From Mycolicibacterium chlorophenolicum (GTDB lineage Bacteria > Actinomycetota > Actinomycetes > Mycobacteriales > Mycobacteriaceae): DNA of 64,000 nucleotides. The notes below the pieces were generated by a model. That model was not told where the DNA came from and made no database searches. It worked only from the letters and a program-made list of their open reading frames with translations. Below, one piece after another: positions 1 through 8,243 of the stretch (position 1 is the stretch's first letter; each line of letters begins with the position of its first letter). A program made the position numbers and the translations under genes. The stretch covers positions 861,784 through 925,783 of the forward strand of contig NZ_JYNL01000069.1 of assembly GCF_001044235.1 (NCBI RefSeq). Reading direction: 5' to 3'.

Positions 1-1585
1 GAAGGTGGTGCCGATGCGCGAGGACATGTGCATCCTGCTGGCCGCCCGCAAGGTGCCGGCCGCGCTGAAGTGGATCGAGGACCGGCGCGAGAACCTGATG
101 TCGGCCGGGCAGTCCCGCCACGTCGACGGCACCGTGCGGATGGCGTTCGACGACGACGGCAAGATCCTGGCCGCCGACATCGACTTCGTCCAGGACGTCG
201 GCGCCTACCCCACGCCCTACCCGGTGCTCACCACCGCCGCGATCGGCATGTTCTTCCCCGGTCCCTACCGGGTGCCCAAGGCCAGCTTCGCCTACAAGAC
301 GGTGTTCTCGAACACCCCCGGCCTGCACGCCTACCGCGGCCCGTGGCAGTACGAAACCCTGACGCGCGAAATGCTTCTCGACAGCGCGGCCCGCAAGATC
401 GGCATCGACCCGGTCGAGCTGCGCCGCATCAACATCCTGCGCGGCGACGAGATGCCGTACGTCAACCCCAACGGCATGCCGTACGACAACTGCGCGCCCG
501 CCGACACGTTCGAGCAGGCGGTGAAGATCCTCGACCACGAGGGGTTCCGCAAGGAGCAGGCCGACGCGCTGGCGCAAGGCCGCTACCTGGGGCTCGGTTT
601 CTCGGCCTACATCGAACCCACCGGCGCCGCCACCGGTCACCTCGCGACCGAGGGCGCGACGGTGCGCATGGAGCCGACCGGCAAGGTCAACGTCTACGTC
701 AACGGCGGCTCGGCAGGCAACAGCATCGAGACGACCGTGGTGCAGCTGACCGCGGATGCGTTGGGCGCCACCATCGACGACGTGTCCACCATCCAGGGCG
801 ACACCGCGGTCACCCCGTACGGCGCAGGCACCCAGGGCAGCCGCAGCGGACCCATGACGGCGGGCGCCGTCCACGAAGCCGGCGCGATCCTGCGCGGCCA
901 GATCCTCGCGATCGCCGCGCAGATGCTCGGGGCGGCCGAGACCGACATCGAACTGGCCGACTCGCGGGCCATGCTGCGCGCCGACCCCGGCAGGGGCGTG
1001 ACGTTCGCCGAGATCGCCTACCGCGCCTACTACGAGCCGGCGCAGCTCGGCGGTGTCCCGGCCACCCTGGAGGCCACCGCCCGGTTCACGTCCCAGGCGA
1101 TGATCCACTGGGCCAACGCGACTCACGTGTGCACCTGCGAGGTCGACGTCGACACCGGGCAGGTCACGCTGACCCGCTACATCGTCAGCGAGGACGTCGG
1201 CCCGATGATCAACCCCAACGTGGTCGAGGGACAGGTGGCCGGAGGAACCGTGCAGGGCATCGGCGGTGCACTGCTGGAGAACCTGGCCTACGACGACGCG
1301 GGCAACCCCGTCGCGTCCACCTTCGTCGACTATCTGCTGCCGACCGCCACCGAGGTCCCGCCGATCGAGTTCGGTCACGTCGAGATCCCCGGCCCGGGTG
1401 TCGGCGGCTACAAGGGCGCCGGCGAGGGCGGGGCCATCGGCTCCCCGCCGGCGGTCATCAACGCGATCAACGATGCGCTGGCCCCGCTCGGCGTCACGGT
1501 GACCCACCTGCCCGCCACCCCCGCCACGATCGTCGACCTCATCGAACGCGCCGGCAGAGGAAAGGACCACGAACAGTGGAGCTGA
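1..1585 (+). CDS. Xanthine dehydrogenase/CoxL-family molybdopterin-binding large subunit (5' truncated)
   Basis: The reading frame is open from the first bases of the window, so the gene begins upstream and only about 527 C-terminal residues are seen. They form the molybdopterin-binding part of the xanthine oxidase/CO dehydrogenase large-subunit family. The active-site loop reads AYRGPW. That is neither the AYRCSFR loop of true (form I) CO dehydrogenase nor the AYRGAGR loop of form II, so the substrate is unknown and CO oxidation is not supported. Near the C terminus, GYKGAGEGGAIGSP carries the conserved catalytic glutamate region. The stop overlaps the next gene by 10 bp, and coxG-, coxM- and coxS-like genes follow in overlapping frames. 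The set should form a cytoplasmic Mo/FAD/2Fe-2S hydroxylase. Confidence 0.85.
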   Translation, partial: KVVPMREDMCILLAARKVPAALKWIEDRRENLMSAGQSRHVDGTVRMAFDDDGKILAADIDFVQDVGAYPTPYPVLTTAAIGMFFPGPYRVPKASFAYKTVFSNTPGLHAYRGPWQYETLTREMLLDSAARKIGIDPVELRRINILRGDEMPYVNPNGMPYDNCAPADTFEQAVKILDHEGFRKEQADALAQGRYLGLGFSAYIEPTGAATGHLATEGATVRMEPTGKVNVYVNGGSAGNSIETTVVQLTADALGATIDDVSTIQGDTAVTPYGAGTQGSRSGPMTAGAVHEAGAILRGQILAIAAQMLGAAETDIELADSRAMLRADPGRGVTFAEIAYRAYYEPAQLGGVPATLEATARFTSQAMIHWANATHVCTCEVDVDTGQVTLTRYIVSEDVGPMINPNVVEGQVAGGTVQGIGGALLENLAYDDAGNPVASTFVDYLLPTATEVPPIEFGHVEIPGPGVGGYKGAGEGGAIGSPPAVINAINDALAPLGVTVTHLPATPATIVDLIERAGRGKDHEQWS

Positions 1586-2235
1586 ACAACGACTTCCGGG
1601 TCGCCGTCCCCGCCGCTCAGGTGTGGGAGGTGTTCACCGACGTCGAGCGCGTCGCGCCGTGCCTGCCCGGCGCCACCCTGCTGTCGGTCGACGGTGACAG
1701 CTTCGACGGTGCGGTCAAGGTCAAGGTCGGTCCGATCACGGTGTCCTACAAGGGGGTTGCGTCCTATCAGGAGAAGGACGCGACGGCCGGACGCATCGTG
1801 CTGCGCGCCGAGGGCCGGGAGACCCGGGGCAACGGCACCGCCGCGGCCACCGTCACCGCCCACCTCAAGGACGAGGGCGAGTCGACCTACGTCGCCATCG
1901 CGACCGACCTGGCCATCTCGGGCAAGGCCGCCCAGTTCGGCCGCGGCGTGCTCGCCGACGTCTCGGGGAATCTGATCGCCCAGTTCGCCCGCGCCCTGGA
2001 GGCCGAGCTGGGCGGAACCAGACCGGCCGCAAACACATCCGCGGCGCCCGCGGACGACTCCGTCGACCTGCTGCGGGTGGTCGCCGCGCCGATCGCCAAA
2101 CGCTACGCCCCGGTGCTCGTCGCAGCCGCCCTCTCGGGTGCGGCCGGCTTCCTGCTCGGCCACCGCAGGCGCAGAGGCCCGGCTGCGGTGCTGGCCGAGG
2201 ATCTGCAGGCCGCCCTGGCCCGGCTGCTGTCGTGA
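1576..2235 (+). CDS. CoxG-like SRPBCC-family protein
   Basis: This 219-residue protein starts at GTG 1576 inside the end of the large-subunit gene. It begins with the CoxG-type SRPBCC fold (residues 1-145), with the family's opening pattern of Val-Trp-Glu-Val-Phe followed by Cys-Leu-Pro-Gly. A short Ala/Pro-rich linker leads to a hydrophobic segment at about 178-195 followed by an arginine cluster, which looks like a C-terminal membrane anchor. In CO dehydrogenase systems CoxG tethers the enzyme to the membrane, and a similar role is inferred here. Its stop overlaps the GTG of the next gene by 4 bp, indicating translational coupling. Confidence 0.8.
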   Translation: MELNNDFRVAVPAAQVWEVFTDVERVAPCLPGATLLSVDGDSFDGAVKVKVGPITVSYKGVASYQEKDATAGRIVLRAEGRETRGNGTAAATVTAHLKDEGESTYVAIATDLAISGKAAQFGRGVLADVSGNLIAQFARALEAELGGTRPAANTSAAPADDSVDLLRVVAAPIAKRYAPVLVAAALSGAAGFLLGHRRRRGPAAVLAEDLQAALARLLS

Positions 2236-3107
2236 AAGCGGCCCCGTTCGCCTACCACCGGCCCGACACGGTCCCCGGTGCGCTGTCGCTGCTCGCCGAG
2301 CTCGGCGACGACGCGAAGATCCTCGCCGGCGGGCAGAGCCTGGTGCCGATGCTCGCGATGCGACTCACCCACTTCGACAACCTGATCGACATCTCGCGCA
2401 TCGGGGAACTGTGTGACATCGAGCGGCGCGGCGACACCGTGCGCATCGCCGCGGGCACACCACACGCCCTGGTCGGACTGGACGACGAAGTGGCCGAAGC
2501 GGTTCCGCTGCTGACGCTGTCCACGCCGCACATCGGTCACTTCCAGATCCGCACGCGGGGCACCCTCGGCGGCGCGATCGCACACGCCGATCCGGCCGCC
2601 GAGTACGCCGCTGTCGCGCTGACCCTCGACGCCGAGATCGAGGCCACCTCGGTGCGGGGCACCCGCCGGATCCCGGCCGCCGAGTTCTTCACCGGCCTCT
2701 GGGAGACCGCGCTGGCCGCCGACGAGATCCTCACCGCGGTCACCTTTCCGGTGTGGTCCGGCCGGGTCGGCTTCTCGGTGCACGAATTCGCCCGTCGCCA
2801 CGGCGATTTCGCGATCGCCGGCGCCACCGTGGCCGTCGAACTCGACGATGACGACACCGTCGCCCGCTGCGGCATCGGGCTGCTCGGCATGGGCTCGACG
2901 CCGCAGCGCGGCACCCCGGCCGAGCGCGCGCTGATCGGCCGGCCCGTCACCGACGTCACCGCCGAGGAGGTGGGTCGGCTCGCGGTGTCGGTTCTCGAGG
3001 ACATCCCTGCCGACCTGCAGGGCAGCGCGGACTATCGCAGGAAGGTCGGCGCCACGATGGCGGCGCGGGCCTGGCTCGAGGCGACCACGGAGGCCCGTCG
3101 TGCATGA
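2232..3107 (+). CDS. FAD-binding medium subunit of a molybdenum hydroxylase (CoxM-like)
   Basis: The 291-residue product has the two FAD-contact motifs of the xanthine dehydrogenase medium subunit, AGGQSLVPM at residues 32-40 and TLGGAIAHAD at about 111-120. Its length is normal for CoxM/CutM proteins. It would pass electrons from the 2Fe-2S subunit through FAD to an acceptor. The start is a GTG overlapping the coxG-like stop by 4 bp, and its own end overlaps the coxS-like gene by 8 bp. All four genes are therefore one tight transcription unit. Confidence 0.9.
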   Translation: MKAAPFAYHRPDTVPGALSLLAELGDDAKILAGGQSLVPMLAMRLTHFDNLIDISRIGELCDIERRGDTVRIAAGTPHALVGLDDEVAEAVPLLTLSTPHIGHFQIRTRGTLGGAIAHADPAAEYAAVALTLDAEIEATSVRGTRRIPAAEFFTGLWETALAADEILTAVTFPVWSGRVGFSVHEFARRHGDFAIAGATVAVELDDDDTVARCGIGLLGMGSTPQRGTPAERALIGRPVTDVTAEEVGRLAVSVLEDIPADLQGSADYRRKVGATMAARAWLEATTEARRA

Positions 3108-3585
3108 GATCCCCGTCGAGGTGTCGGTCAACGGCCGGCGCCACCGCGCGTCCGTCGAGCCGCGGGTGACGCTGGCCGACTATCTGCGGGAGCGGTGCGG
3201 GCTGACCGGCACCCACCTGGGCTGCGAGCACGGCGCGTGCGGCGCCTGCACCGTGCTGCTCGACGGGCAGGCGGTGCGCTCCTGCCTGATCTTCGCCGTC
3301 CAGGTCGACGGGCAGGAGGTCACCACCGTCGAAGGCGTCGCCGACGCCGACGGCACGCTCTCGCCCGTGCAGGCTGCGCTGCGCGAGTGCCACGGGCTCC
3401 AATGTGGTTTTTGCACGCCGGGTTTCGTCACGAGCATCACCGCACTACTGCGCGACAACCCGCACCCCAGCGACGACGAGATCCGCGAGGGCCTGTCGGG
3501 CAACTTCTGCCGGTGCACCGGCTACCAGGGCATCGTGAACGCGGTCCGGCGCGCCGCGGAGGTGCTCGACGCGGCAGGCAGCTAG
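3100..3585 (+). CDS. 2Fe-2S small subunit of a molybdenum hydroxylase (CoxS-like)
   Basis: The 161-residue protein has the eight cysteines of the family. The plant-type cluster uses Cys42, Cys47, Cys50 and Cys62. The second cluster uses Cys102 and Cys105 (CGFC) plus Cys137 and Cys139 (CRC). Length and spacing are typical of CoxS/CutS subunits, which carry electrons from molybdopterin to FAD. The GTG start lies within the coxM-like gene. The TAG stop shares the tetranucleotide CTAG with the stop of the oppositely oriented SDR gene. Confidence 0.93.
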   Translation: MHEIPVEVSVNGRRHRASVEPRVTLADYLRERCGLTGTHLGCEHGACGACTVLLDGQAVRSCLIFAVQVDGQEVTTVEGVADADGTLSPVQAALRECHGLQCGFCTPGFVTSITALLRDNPHPSDDEIREGLSGNFCRCTGYQGIVNAVRRAAEVLDAAGS

Positions 3586-4403
3586 TCCGGCACCACCCCG
3601 CGCAGACCGTCGGCGCCGAAAACGGGTTCGAGCATCGCCGAGAAGTCGGGCCCGCGGCGCAGCATCATGCCGCCGTCGACGTTGATCAGCTGGCCGGTGA
3701 TGTAGCTCGCGGCGTCGCTGAGCAGGAACACCGCCGCGTTGGCGACGTCCTCGGCCTCTCCCGGCCTGGGCAGCGGGGTGGCCGCCGCGTAGTCCCCGCT
3801 GACCTCCGGTGACATGAAGATCGCCGCCACCAGGTCGGTGCGGATCAGGCCCGGCCGCAGCGAGTTCACCCGCACCAGCGACGGCCCGAGCTCGTCGGCC
3901 GCCAGCTGCATCATGTGGTCGAGGCCGGCCTTGGAGACGCCGTAGGCGCCGAACCACCGGTGGGTGTTGCTCGCCGCGATCGAGGAGATGCCGACGAACG
4001 ATCCGCCGCCGCCGCGGACCATCTCGCGGGACGCGTGCTTGAGCACGTAGAAGGTGCCGTTGATGTTCAGGTCGACCGAGCGCCGCCAGGCCTCGGAGTC
4101 CAGCTGGGCGATGGGCCCGATCGTCTCGCTGCCGCCGGCGCAGTGCACGACGCCGTCGAGCCGGCCCGTCCATGCCGCGGCGGCCGCCACGGTGCGCGCC
4201 ACCTCGTCCTCGGTGGTGACGTCCCCGGGCTCGTACCGCACCGAGCCGCCGATCTCCTCGGCGGCGGCCGCGAGTTTGTCGGCGTTGCGTCCCATCAGCA
4301 TCGCGTTGCCGCCGGCCTCCACCACGGCCGCGGCCACCGCTTTGCCGATCCCACTGCCCCCACCGGTGACCAGCACCGTCCGACCCGACAACGAGATCTG
4401 CAC
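3582..4403 (-). CDS. Short-chain dehydrogenase/reductase with its own KstR site
   Basis: This 273-residue classical SDR has the nucleotide motif TGGGSGIG at residues 13-20, a CAGG segment at about 88-91, Ser140/141 and the catalytic pair Tyr154 and Lys158 (YGVSK). The GTG start is supported by AAGGAG six bases upstream. A KstR-type palindrome at 4428-4441 lies 24 bases before the start, so the gene probably belongs to the sterol regulon even though it sits beyond the cox and otsA genes. The substrate cannot be read from the sequence; a hydroxysteroid or 3-hydroxyacyl-CoA intermediate is an inference from context. Confidence 0.85.
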   Translation of the reverse strand: MQISLSGRTVLVTGGGSGIGKAVAAAVVEAGGNAMLMGRNADKLAAAAEEIGGSVRYEPGDVTTEDEVARTVAAAAAWTGRLDGVVHCAGGSETIGPIAQLDSEAWRRSVDLNINGTFYVLKHASREMVRGGGGSFVGISSIAASNTHRWFGAYGVSKAGLDHMMQLAADELGPSLVRVNSLRPGLIRTDLVAAIFMSPEVSGDYAAATPLPRPGEAEDVANAAVFLLSDAASYITGQLINVDGGMMLRRGPDFSAMLEPVFGADGLRGVVPD

Positions 4404-4427
4404 GCCCGACTCCTTCGACGACCTAAC

Positions 4428-4441
4428 TAGAACAGGTTCCA
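4428..4441. promoter_or_regulatory. KstR-type operator (SDR promoter)
   Basis: TAGAACAGGTTCCA fits the KstR pattern TnnAACnnGTTnnA at every defined position. It lies between the 3' end of the crotonase-family gene and the SDR start on the minus strand, so it most likely controls the SDR. KstR is the TetR-family repressor released by sterol-derived CoA thioesters. Confidence 0.75.
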
Positions 4442-4449
4442 GTTATACG

Positions 4450-5355
4450 TCACGGCTGGTCGCGGCGAGCGGGCTTTGGCGGTCCCAGTGTGCGCCAGTC
4501 CGGAACCTCCGGCGGCAGGCCGATCGGATACCGGTTCTCGTTGTGCGCCGCCCAGTGGGCGTGCCCGAGTTCGTGGATGTGGAAGGCGTGGCGCAGCGCC
4601 TCGGCGAAGCCCATCGCATCGCTGGCGGCATTCACCGAGTCCTTGACCAGCAGCGCGGCCATGGTGGGGCGCTCGGCGATGCGCCGCGCGAACTCCACGG
4701 TCTTGTCTTCGAGCTCGGCGCGGGGAAACACCTTCGACACCATGCCCAGCCGGTGTGCCTCGTCGGCGTCGATCGAATCGCCGGTGAGCAGCAGTTCCTT
4801 GGCCTTGCGGGCCCCGAACTCCCACGGATGTGCGTAGTACTCGACGCCGGGCATGCCCATCCGGACCGCGACGACGTCGCTGAACCTGGCGTCGTCGGCG
4901 GCCACGATCAGGTCGCATGCCCAGATCAGCATCAGCGCGGCGGAGATCGCATTGCCCTGCACCGAGGCGATGGTGATCTTGCGGAGATCACGCCAGCGGC
5001 AGGTGTTCTCGTAGAAGTAGTGCCACTCCTGCAGATAGGTCCGTTCGGCGACCGCCGGCCGGGTCGCGCCGTTGATCCGGAACGTCGGATGCTGGCCGGG
5101 GCCGGGTGCCCTCTCGGCCAGCGCAGCCTCGGACCCCAGGTCGTGGCCGGCCGAGAAGTTCTTCCCGCGAGCGGCCAGGATGACCACCCGCACCTCGTCG
5201 TCGGCCTCGGCGCGGCCGAACGCCTCGTCGAGCTCCACCAGCAGCGTGCGGGACTGCGCGTTGTGCGCGTCGGGGCGATTCAGCCAGATCCGGGCGATCC
5301 GCCCGTCGTCGAGGGTTTCGTACGTCACCTGCTCGGCGTTGACCACATCGAGCAC
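4450..5355 (-). CDS. Enoyl-CoA hydratase/isomerase-family protein lacking the usual catalytic glutamates
   Basis: The 301-residue protein, from the GTG at 5355, has a crotonase fold with the oxyanion-hole segment SAGHDLG and the CoA-site core QGNAISAAL. In canonical hydratases the second core carries a Gly-Gly-Cys-Glu type motif and a later Pro-Glu-Ile type motif supplying the two catalytic glutamates. Here the corresponding stretches read SAALML and SDVVAVRMG, with no glutamate at either place. Reaction chemistry other than simple hydration is therefore likely. The longer open frame upstream to 5613 is the antisense shadow of the next two genes, so the internal GTG was chosen. Confidence 0.8.
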   Translation of the reverse strand: MLDVVNAEQVTYETLDDGRIARIWLNRPDAHNAQSRTLLVELDEAFGRAEADDEVRVVILAARGKNFSAGHDLGSEAALAERAPGPGQHPTFRINGATRPAVAERTYLQEWHYFYENTCRWRDLRKITIASVQGNAISAALMLIWACDLIVAADDARFSDVVAVRMGMPGVEYYAHPWEFGARKAKELLLTGDSIDADEAHRLGMVSKVFPRAELEDKTVEFARRIAERPTMAALLVKDSVNAASDAMGFAEALRHAFHIHELGHAHWAAHNENRYPIGLPPEVPDWRTLGPPKPARRDQP

Positions 5356-5394
5356 AGTAACGGCCCTGCGCCGGCCGTTGGCTAGAGTTGTGGC

Positions 5395-5559
5395 ATGCCT
5401 GCCAAATCTGATCCCGCCGAGCTCGGCGACGTCGAGCCGATCGCCGACAGCACCGAACGCCAGGCGCGCCGCGTCGTCGCCGCCTACGCCACCGACGCCG
5501 ACGAGTGCCGCGTCTTCCTGTCGATGCTCGGCATCGGACCGGCGAAGCTCGACGCCTGA
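5395..5559 (+). CDS. Conserved 54-residue protein translationally coupled to otsA
   Basis: A short frame of 54 codons starts at ATG 5395 and ends in TGATG, sharing its stop with the otsA start. The product is acidic to neutral and soluble, with a helical middle (ERQARRVVAAYATDADE) and the tail GIGPAKLDA. M. tuberculosis has a similarly small gene (Rv3489) in front of otsA, and I take this as its counterpart. TAGAGT at 5383-5388 lies six bases before the ATG and fits a -10 element for a leaderless transcript covering this gene and otsA. Function is unknown. Confidence 0.7.
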   Translation: MPAKSDPAELGDVEPIADSTERQARRVVAAYATDADECRVFLSMLGIGPAKLDA

Positions 5560-7052
5560 TGACCGACCCGAGCGGCCCCGAGGACCGCTCGGGCGCGGCG
5601 CAGTCCGCTCCACCGTCGGCGAAGGCCGACTTCGTGGTCGTCGCCAACCGGCTGCCGATCGACATGGTGTTCCTGCCCGACGGCACCACCGAGTTCAAGC
5701 GCAGCCCGGGCGGGTTGGTGACCGCACTCGAGCCGCTGCTGCGTAAGCGCAGCGGCGCCTGGGTCGGCTGGCCGGGCGTGCCGCAGGACGCCGACGACCC
5801 GGACAGCTTCGACGATCCGATCGAGCAGGACGGCATGACGCTCGTGCCGGTGCGGCTGTCCGCCGACGACGTCGCCGAGTACTACGAGGGTTTCTCCAAC
5901 GCCACGCTGTGGCCTCTCTACCACGACGTCATCGTCAAGCCGATTTATCACCGGGAGTGGTGGGACCGCTACGTCGAGGTCAACCGCCGCTTCGCCGAGG
6001 CGACCGCGCGGACCGCCGCCGAAGGCGCCACCGTGTGGGTGCAGGACTACCAGCTGCAGCTCGTGCCCAAGATGCTGCGCATGCTGCGACCCGATCTGAC
6101 CATCGGCTTCTTCCTGCACATCCCGTTCCCGCCGGTCGAACTGTTCATGCAGATGCCGTGGCGCACCGAGATCACCGAGGGTCTGCTGGGCGCCGATCTG
6201 GTCGGGTTCCACCTGCCCGGCGGCGCGCAGAACTTCCTGATCCTGGCCCGCCGCCTGGTCGGCGCGAACACCTCACGCGGCAGCGTGGGCGTGCGATCCC
6301 GCTTCGGTGAGGTCAACGTCGGGTTCCGCACCGTCAAGGTGGGCGCGTTCCCGATCTCGATCGACGCCGGCGATCTCGACCAGCAGGCCCGCACCCGCAA
6401 GATCCGCCAGCGGGCCCGCGAGATCCGCGCCGAGCTGGGCAACCCGCGCAAGATCCTGCTCGGTGTCGACCGGCTGGACTACACCAAGGGCATCGACGTG
6501 CGGCTGCGCGCGTTCTCCGAGCTGCTCGACGAGCACCGGGTCGACCCGAACGACACGGTGCTGGTCCAGCTGGCCACCCCCAGCCGCGAGCGGGTGGAGA
6601 GCTACATCGCGATGCGTGAGGACATCGAGCGCCAGGTCGGGCACATCAACGGTGAGTACGGGGAGGTGGGCCACCCCGTCCTGCACTATCTGCACCGCCC
6701 CGTCCCCCGCGAGGATCTGATCGCGTTCTACGTCGCCGCCGACGTCATGCTGGTGACCCCGCTGCGGGACGGGATGAACCTGGTGGCCAAGGAGTACGTC
6801 GCGTGCCGCAGCGATCTCGGCGGCGCCCTGGTGCTGAGCGAATTCACCGGCGCCGCAGCCGAATTGCGCCAGGCCTACCTGACCAACCCGCATCACCTGG
6901 AGGGCGTCAAGGACGCGATCGAGGCGGCGCTCACGCAGGCCCCCGAAGAGGGCAGGCGGCGGATGCGGGCGTTGCGCCGGCAGGTGCTCGCCCACGACGT
7001 GGACCGCTGGGCGCGGTCATTCCTGGACGCGCTGGCCGGGACGTCCGACTAG
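5559..7052 (+). CDS. otsA: Trehalose-6-phosphate synthase (GT20)
   Basis: The 497-residue enzyme joins UDP- or ADP-glucose to glucose-6-phosphate to make trehalose-6-phosphate in the cytoplasm. GT20 signatures include VVANRLPID near the N terminus, GGLVTAL, FLHIPFPP, the donor-site segment GVDRLDYTKGI, and a late segment beginning LRDGMNLVAKEY. The start was set at ATG 5559, which overlaps the 54-codon gene as TGATG; an in-frame ATG at 5505 would put 18 non-conserved residues in front. It ends on a CTAG shared with the convergent mce4-associated gene. The position matches Rv3490. Confidence 0.96.
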   Translation: MTDPSGPEDRSGAAQSAPPSAKADFVVVANRLPIDMVFLPDGTTEFKRSPGGLVTALEPLLRKRSGAWVGWPGVPQDADDPDSFDDPIEQDGMTLVPVRLSADDVAEYYEGFSNATLWPLYHDVIVKPIYHREWWDRYVEVNRRFAEATARTAAEGATVWVQDYQLQLVPKMLRMLRPDLTIGFFLHIPFPPVELFMQMPWRTEITEGLLGADLVGFHLPGGAQNFLILARRLVGANTSRGSVGVRSRFGEVNVGFRTVKVGAFPISIDAGDLDQQARTRKIRQRAREIRAELGNPRKILLGVDRLDYTKGIDVRLRAFSELLDEHRVDPNDTVLVQLATPSRERVESYIAMREDIERQVGHINGEYGEVGHPVLHYLHRPVPREDLIAFYVAADVMLVTPLRDGMNLVAKEYVACRSDLGGALVLSEFTGAAAELRQAYLTNPHHLEGVKDAIEAALTQAPEEGRRRMRALRRQVLAHDVDRWARSFLDALAGTSD

Positions 7053-7543
7053 ATCGGTGTGATGTAGTTGATCAGCCATTTGCCGTCGACCTTCTGGTAG
7101 TCGACGCGCAGCCGGCTCCCGTCGTAGACGGGCTGACGCGACTTGTCGGTGACGGTGCGGTTCATGTAGACCATCACTGACGCCGAATTACGTTGCGCCT
7201 CCAGGACTCCCACGCCCACGACGTTCGCCTGGCTGACGAGCTGGCGGTCGCGCGCCTGCGGGATGATGTCCTTCGTCGCGCGGTCCTCGAATTCCCTGCG
7301 GTAGGTCGGTGTCAGCAGCGGATAGATCTCGTTGAGGCTGCGCTCGACGGTCTGGTAGTCGTACCCGAAGACCTTCGGAATCTGTTGCTGGGCAAGGGGG
7401 GCCAGCTCTGCGCGGGCGGTCTGCTCGCCCCGCAACTCGACGCCGCTCCAGTACAGCCGCCCGCCGACGGCGCCCAGGGCGACCAGCCCGAGAGCCAGCA
7501 GCACGCCCAGCGCCGCGACGAACTTGGCGACCCGATCACCCAT
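7049..7543 (-). CDS. mam4B: Mce4-associated membrane protein (Rv3492c-like)
   Basis: The 164-residue protein has one N-terminal membrane segment (about residues 9-30) followed by a small periplasm-facing domain of the Mce-associated (NTF2-like) type, ending NYITPI. It is the last gene of the mce4 operon and starts at the base where mam4A ends. Mce-associated proteins stabilise or assist Mce transporters. Its stop lies within the CTAG shared with otsA, so the two transcripts converge with a 4-bp overlap. Confidence 0.85.
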   Translation of the reverse strand: MGDRVAKFVAALGVLLALGLVALGAVGGRLYWSGVELRGEQTARAELAPLAQQQIPKVFGYDYQTVERSLNEIYPLLTPTYRREFEDRATKDIIPQARDRQLVSQANVVGVGVLEAQRNSASVMVYMNRTVTDKSRQPVYDGSRLRVDYQKVDGKWLINYITPI

Positions 7544-8232
7544 CAGTTGCCGCCGTCGGGGTACTTGAGGTCATAGCCGGTCATGTGTCCGTTGTCGTCC
7601 TCGTGCACGATCACCCGCATCCGGTAGGGCTGCGAGGGCTTGTTGGTGCCGTCGATGTCGGTGACGGTCACCCGCGCCGACACCAGCACCGCCGCGTTGC
7701 CGCTGACGTTGTCGACCTTCTCCAGTGCGGCGCCGTTGATGACGGCCTCCGAGCTGGCGTTGGTGTCCCGGAAGATGGCCTTGAGGTTGTCGACGTTGTT
7801 GTCCTGGCTGAGCATGTCGCGCAGCGGGCCGCTGGTGCTGTTGACGAAGCGGTTCACGCTGTCGTCGATGTCGTCCTGGTTGTAGCTGAACATGTTGATC
7901 ACCAGCTGTGACGCGGTGTCGACGAAGCGCTGGTCCCGGGCCAGCTGAGCCTTCTCGGTGCGCTGGGTGGCGAGCATCCAGGCCACTCCCCCGGCCACCG
8001 CGCCGGCGAGCACGACCAGCGTGAGCAGTGACACCAGGGCCACCAGTCCGCGGTGGGCGGGACGTCGCGGTGGCGGCGCCGCCGACATCGACGGACGCAC
8101 CTTCGCGGTGGGGGCGTCGACGACGACCGCGGTGACGCTCTCGGGTTCGGTGGCACTGGCCGGCCCGGCGGCACGCGAGGCGCGGCGCCGGGCAGGCCTG
8201 GACACGGCTTCTCCCACTACTTCTTCAACCAC
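7543..8232 (-). CDS. mam4A: Mce4-associated membrane protein (Rv3493c-like)
   Basis: The 229-residue protein has a basic, Ala/Pro/Arg-rich N-terminal region facing the cytoplasm, a single membrane helix at about residues 62-90 and an extracytoplasmic Mce-associated domain. It follows mce4F after 11 bp. The GTG at 8232 was used; another in-frame GTG a few codons inside (before GEAVSRP) is also possible. Paired Mce-associated genes at the end of mce operons are the rule in mycobacteria and are needed for full Mce function. Confidence 0.83.
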   Translation of the reverse strand: MVEEVVGEAVSRPARRRASRAAGPASATEPESVTAVVVDAPTAKVRPSMSAAPPPRRPAHRGLVALVSLLTLVVLAGAVAGGVAWMLATQRTEKAQLARDQRFVDTASQLVINMFSYNQDDIDDSVNRFVNSTSGPLRDMLSQDNNVDNLKAIFRDTNASSEAVINGAALEKVDNVSGNAAVLVSARVTVTDIDGTNKPSQPYRMRVIVHEDDNGHMTGYDLKYPDGGN

Positions 8233-8243
8233 AAACGGACTGC

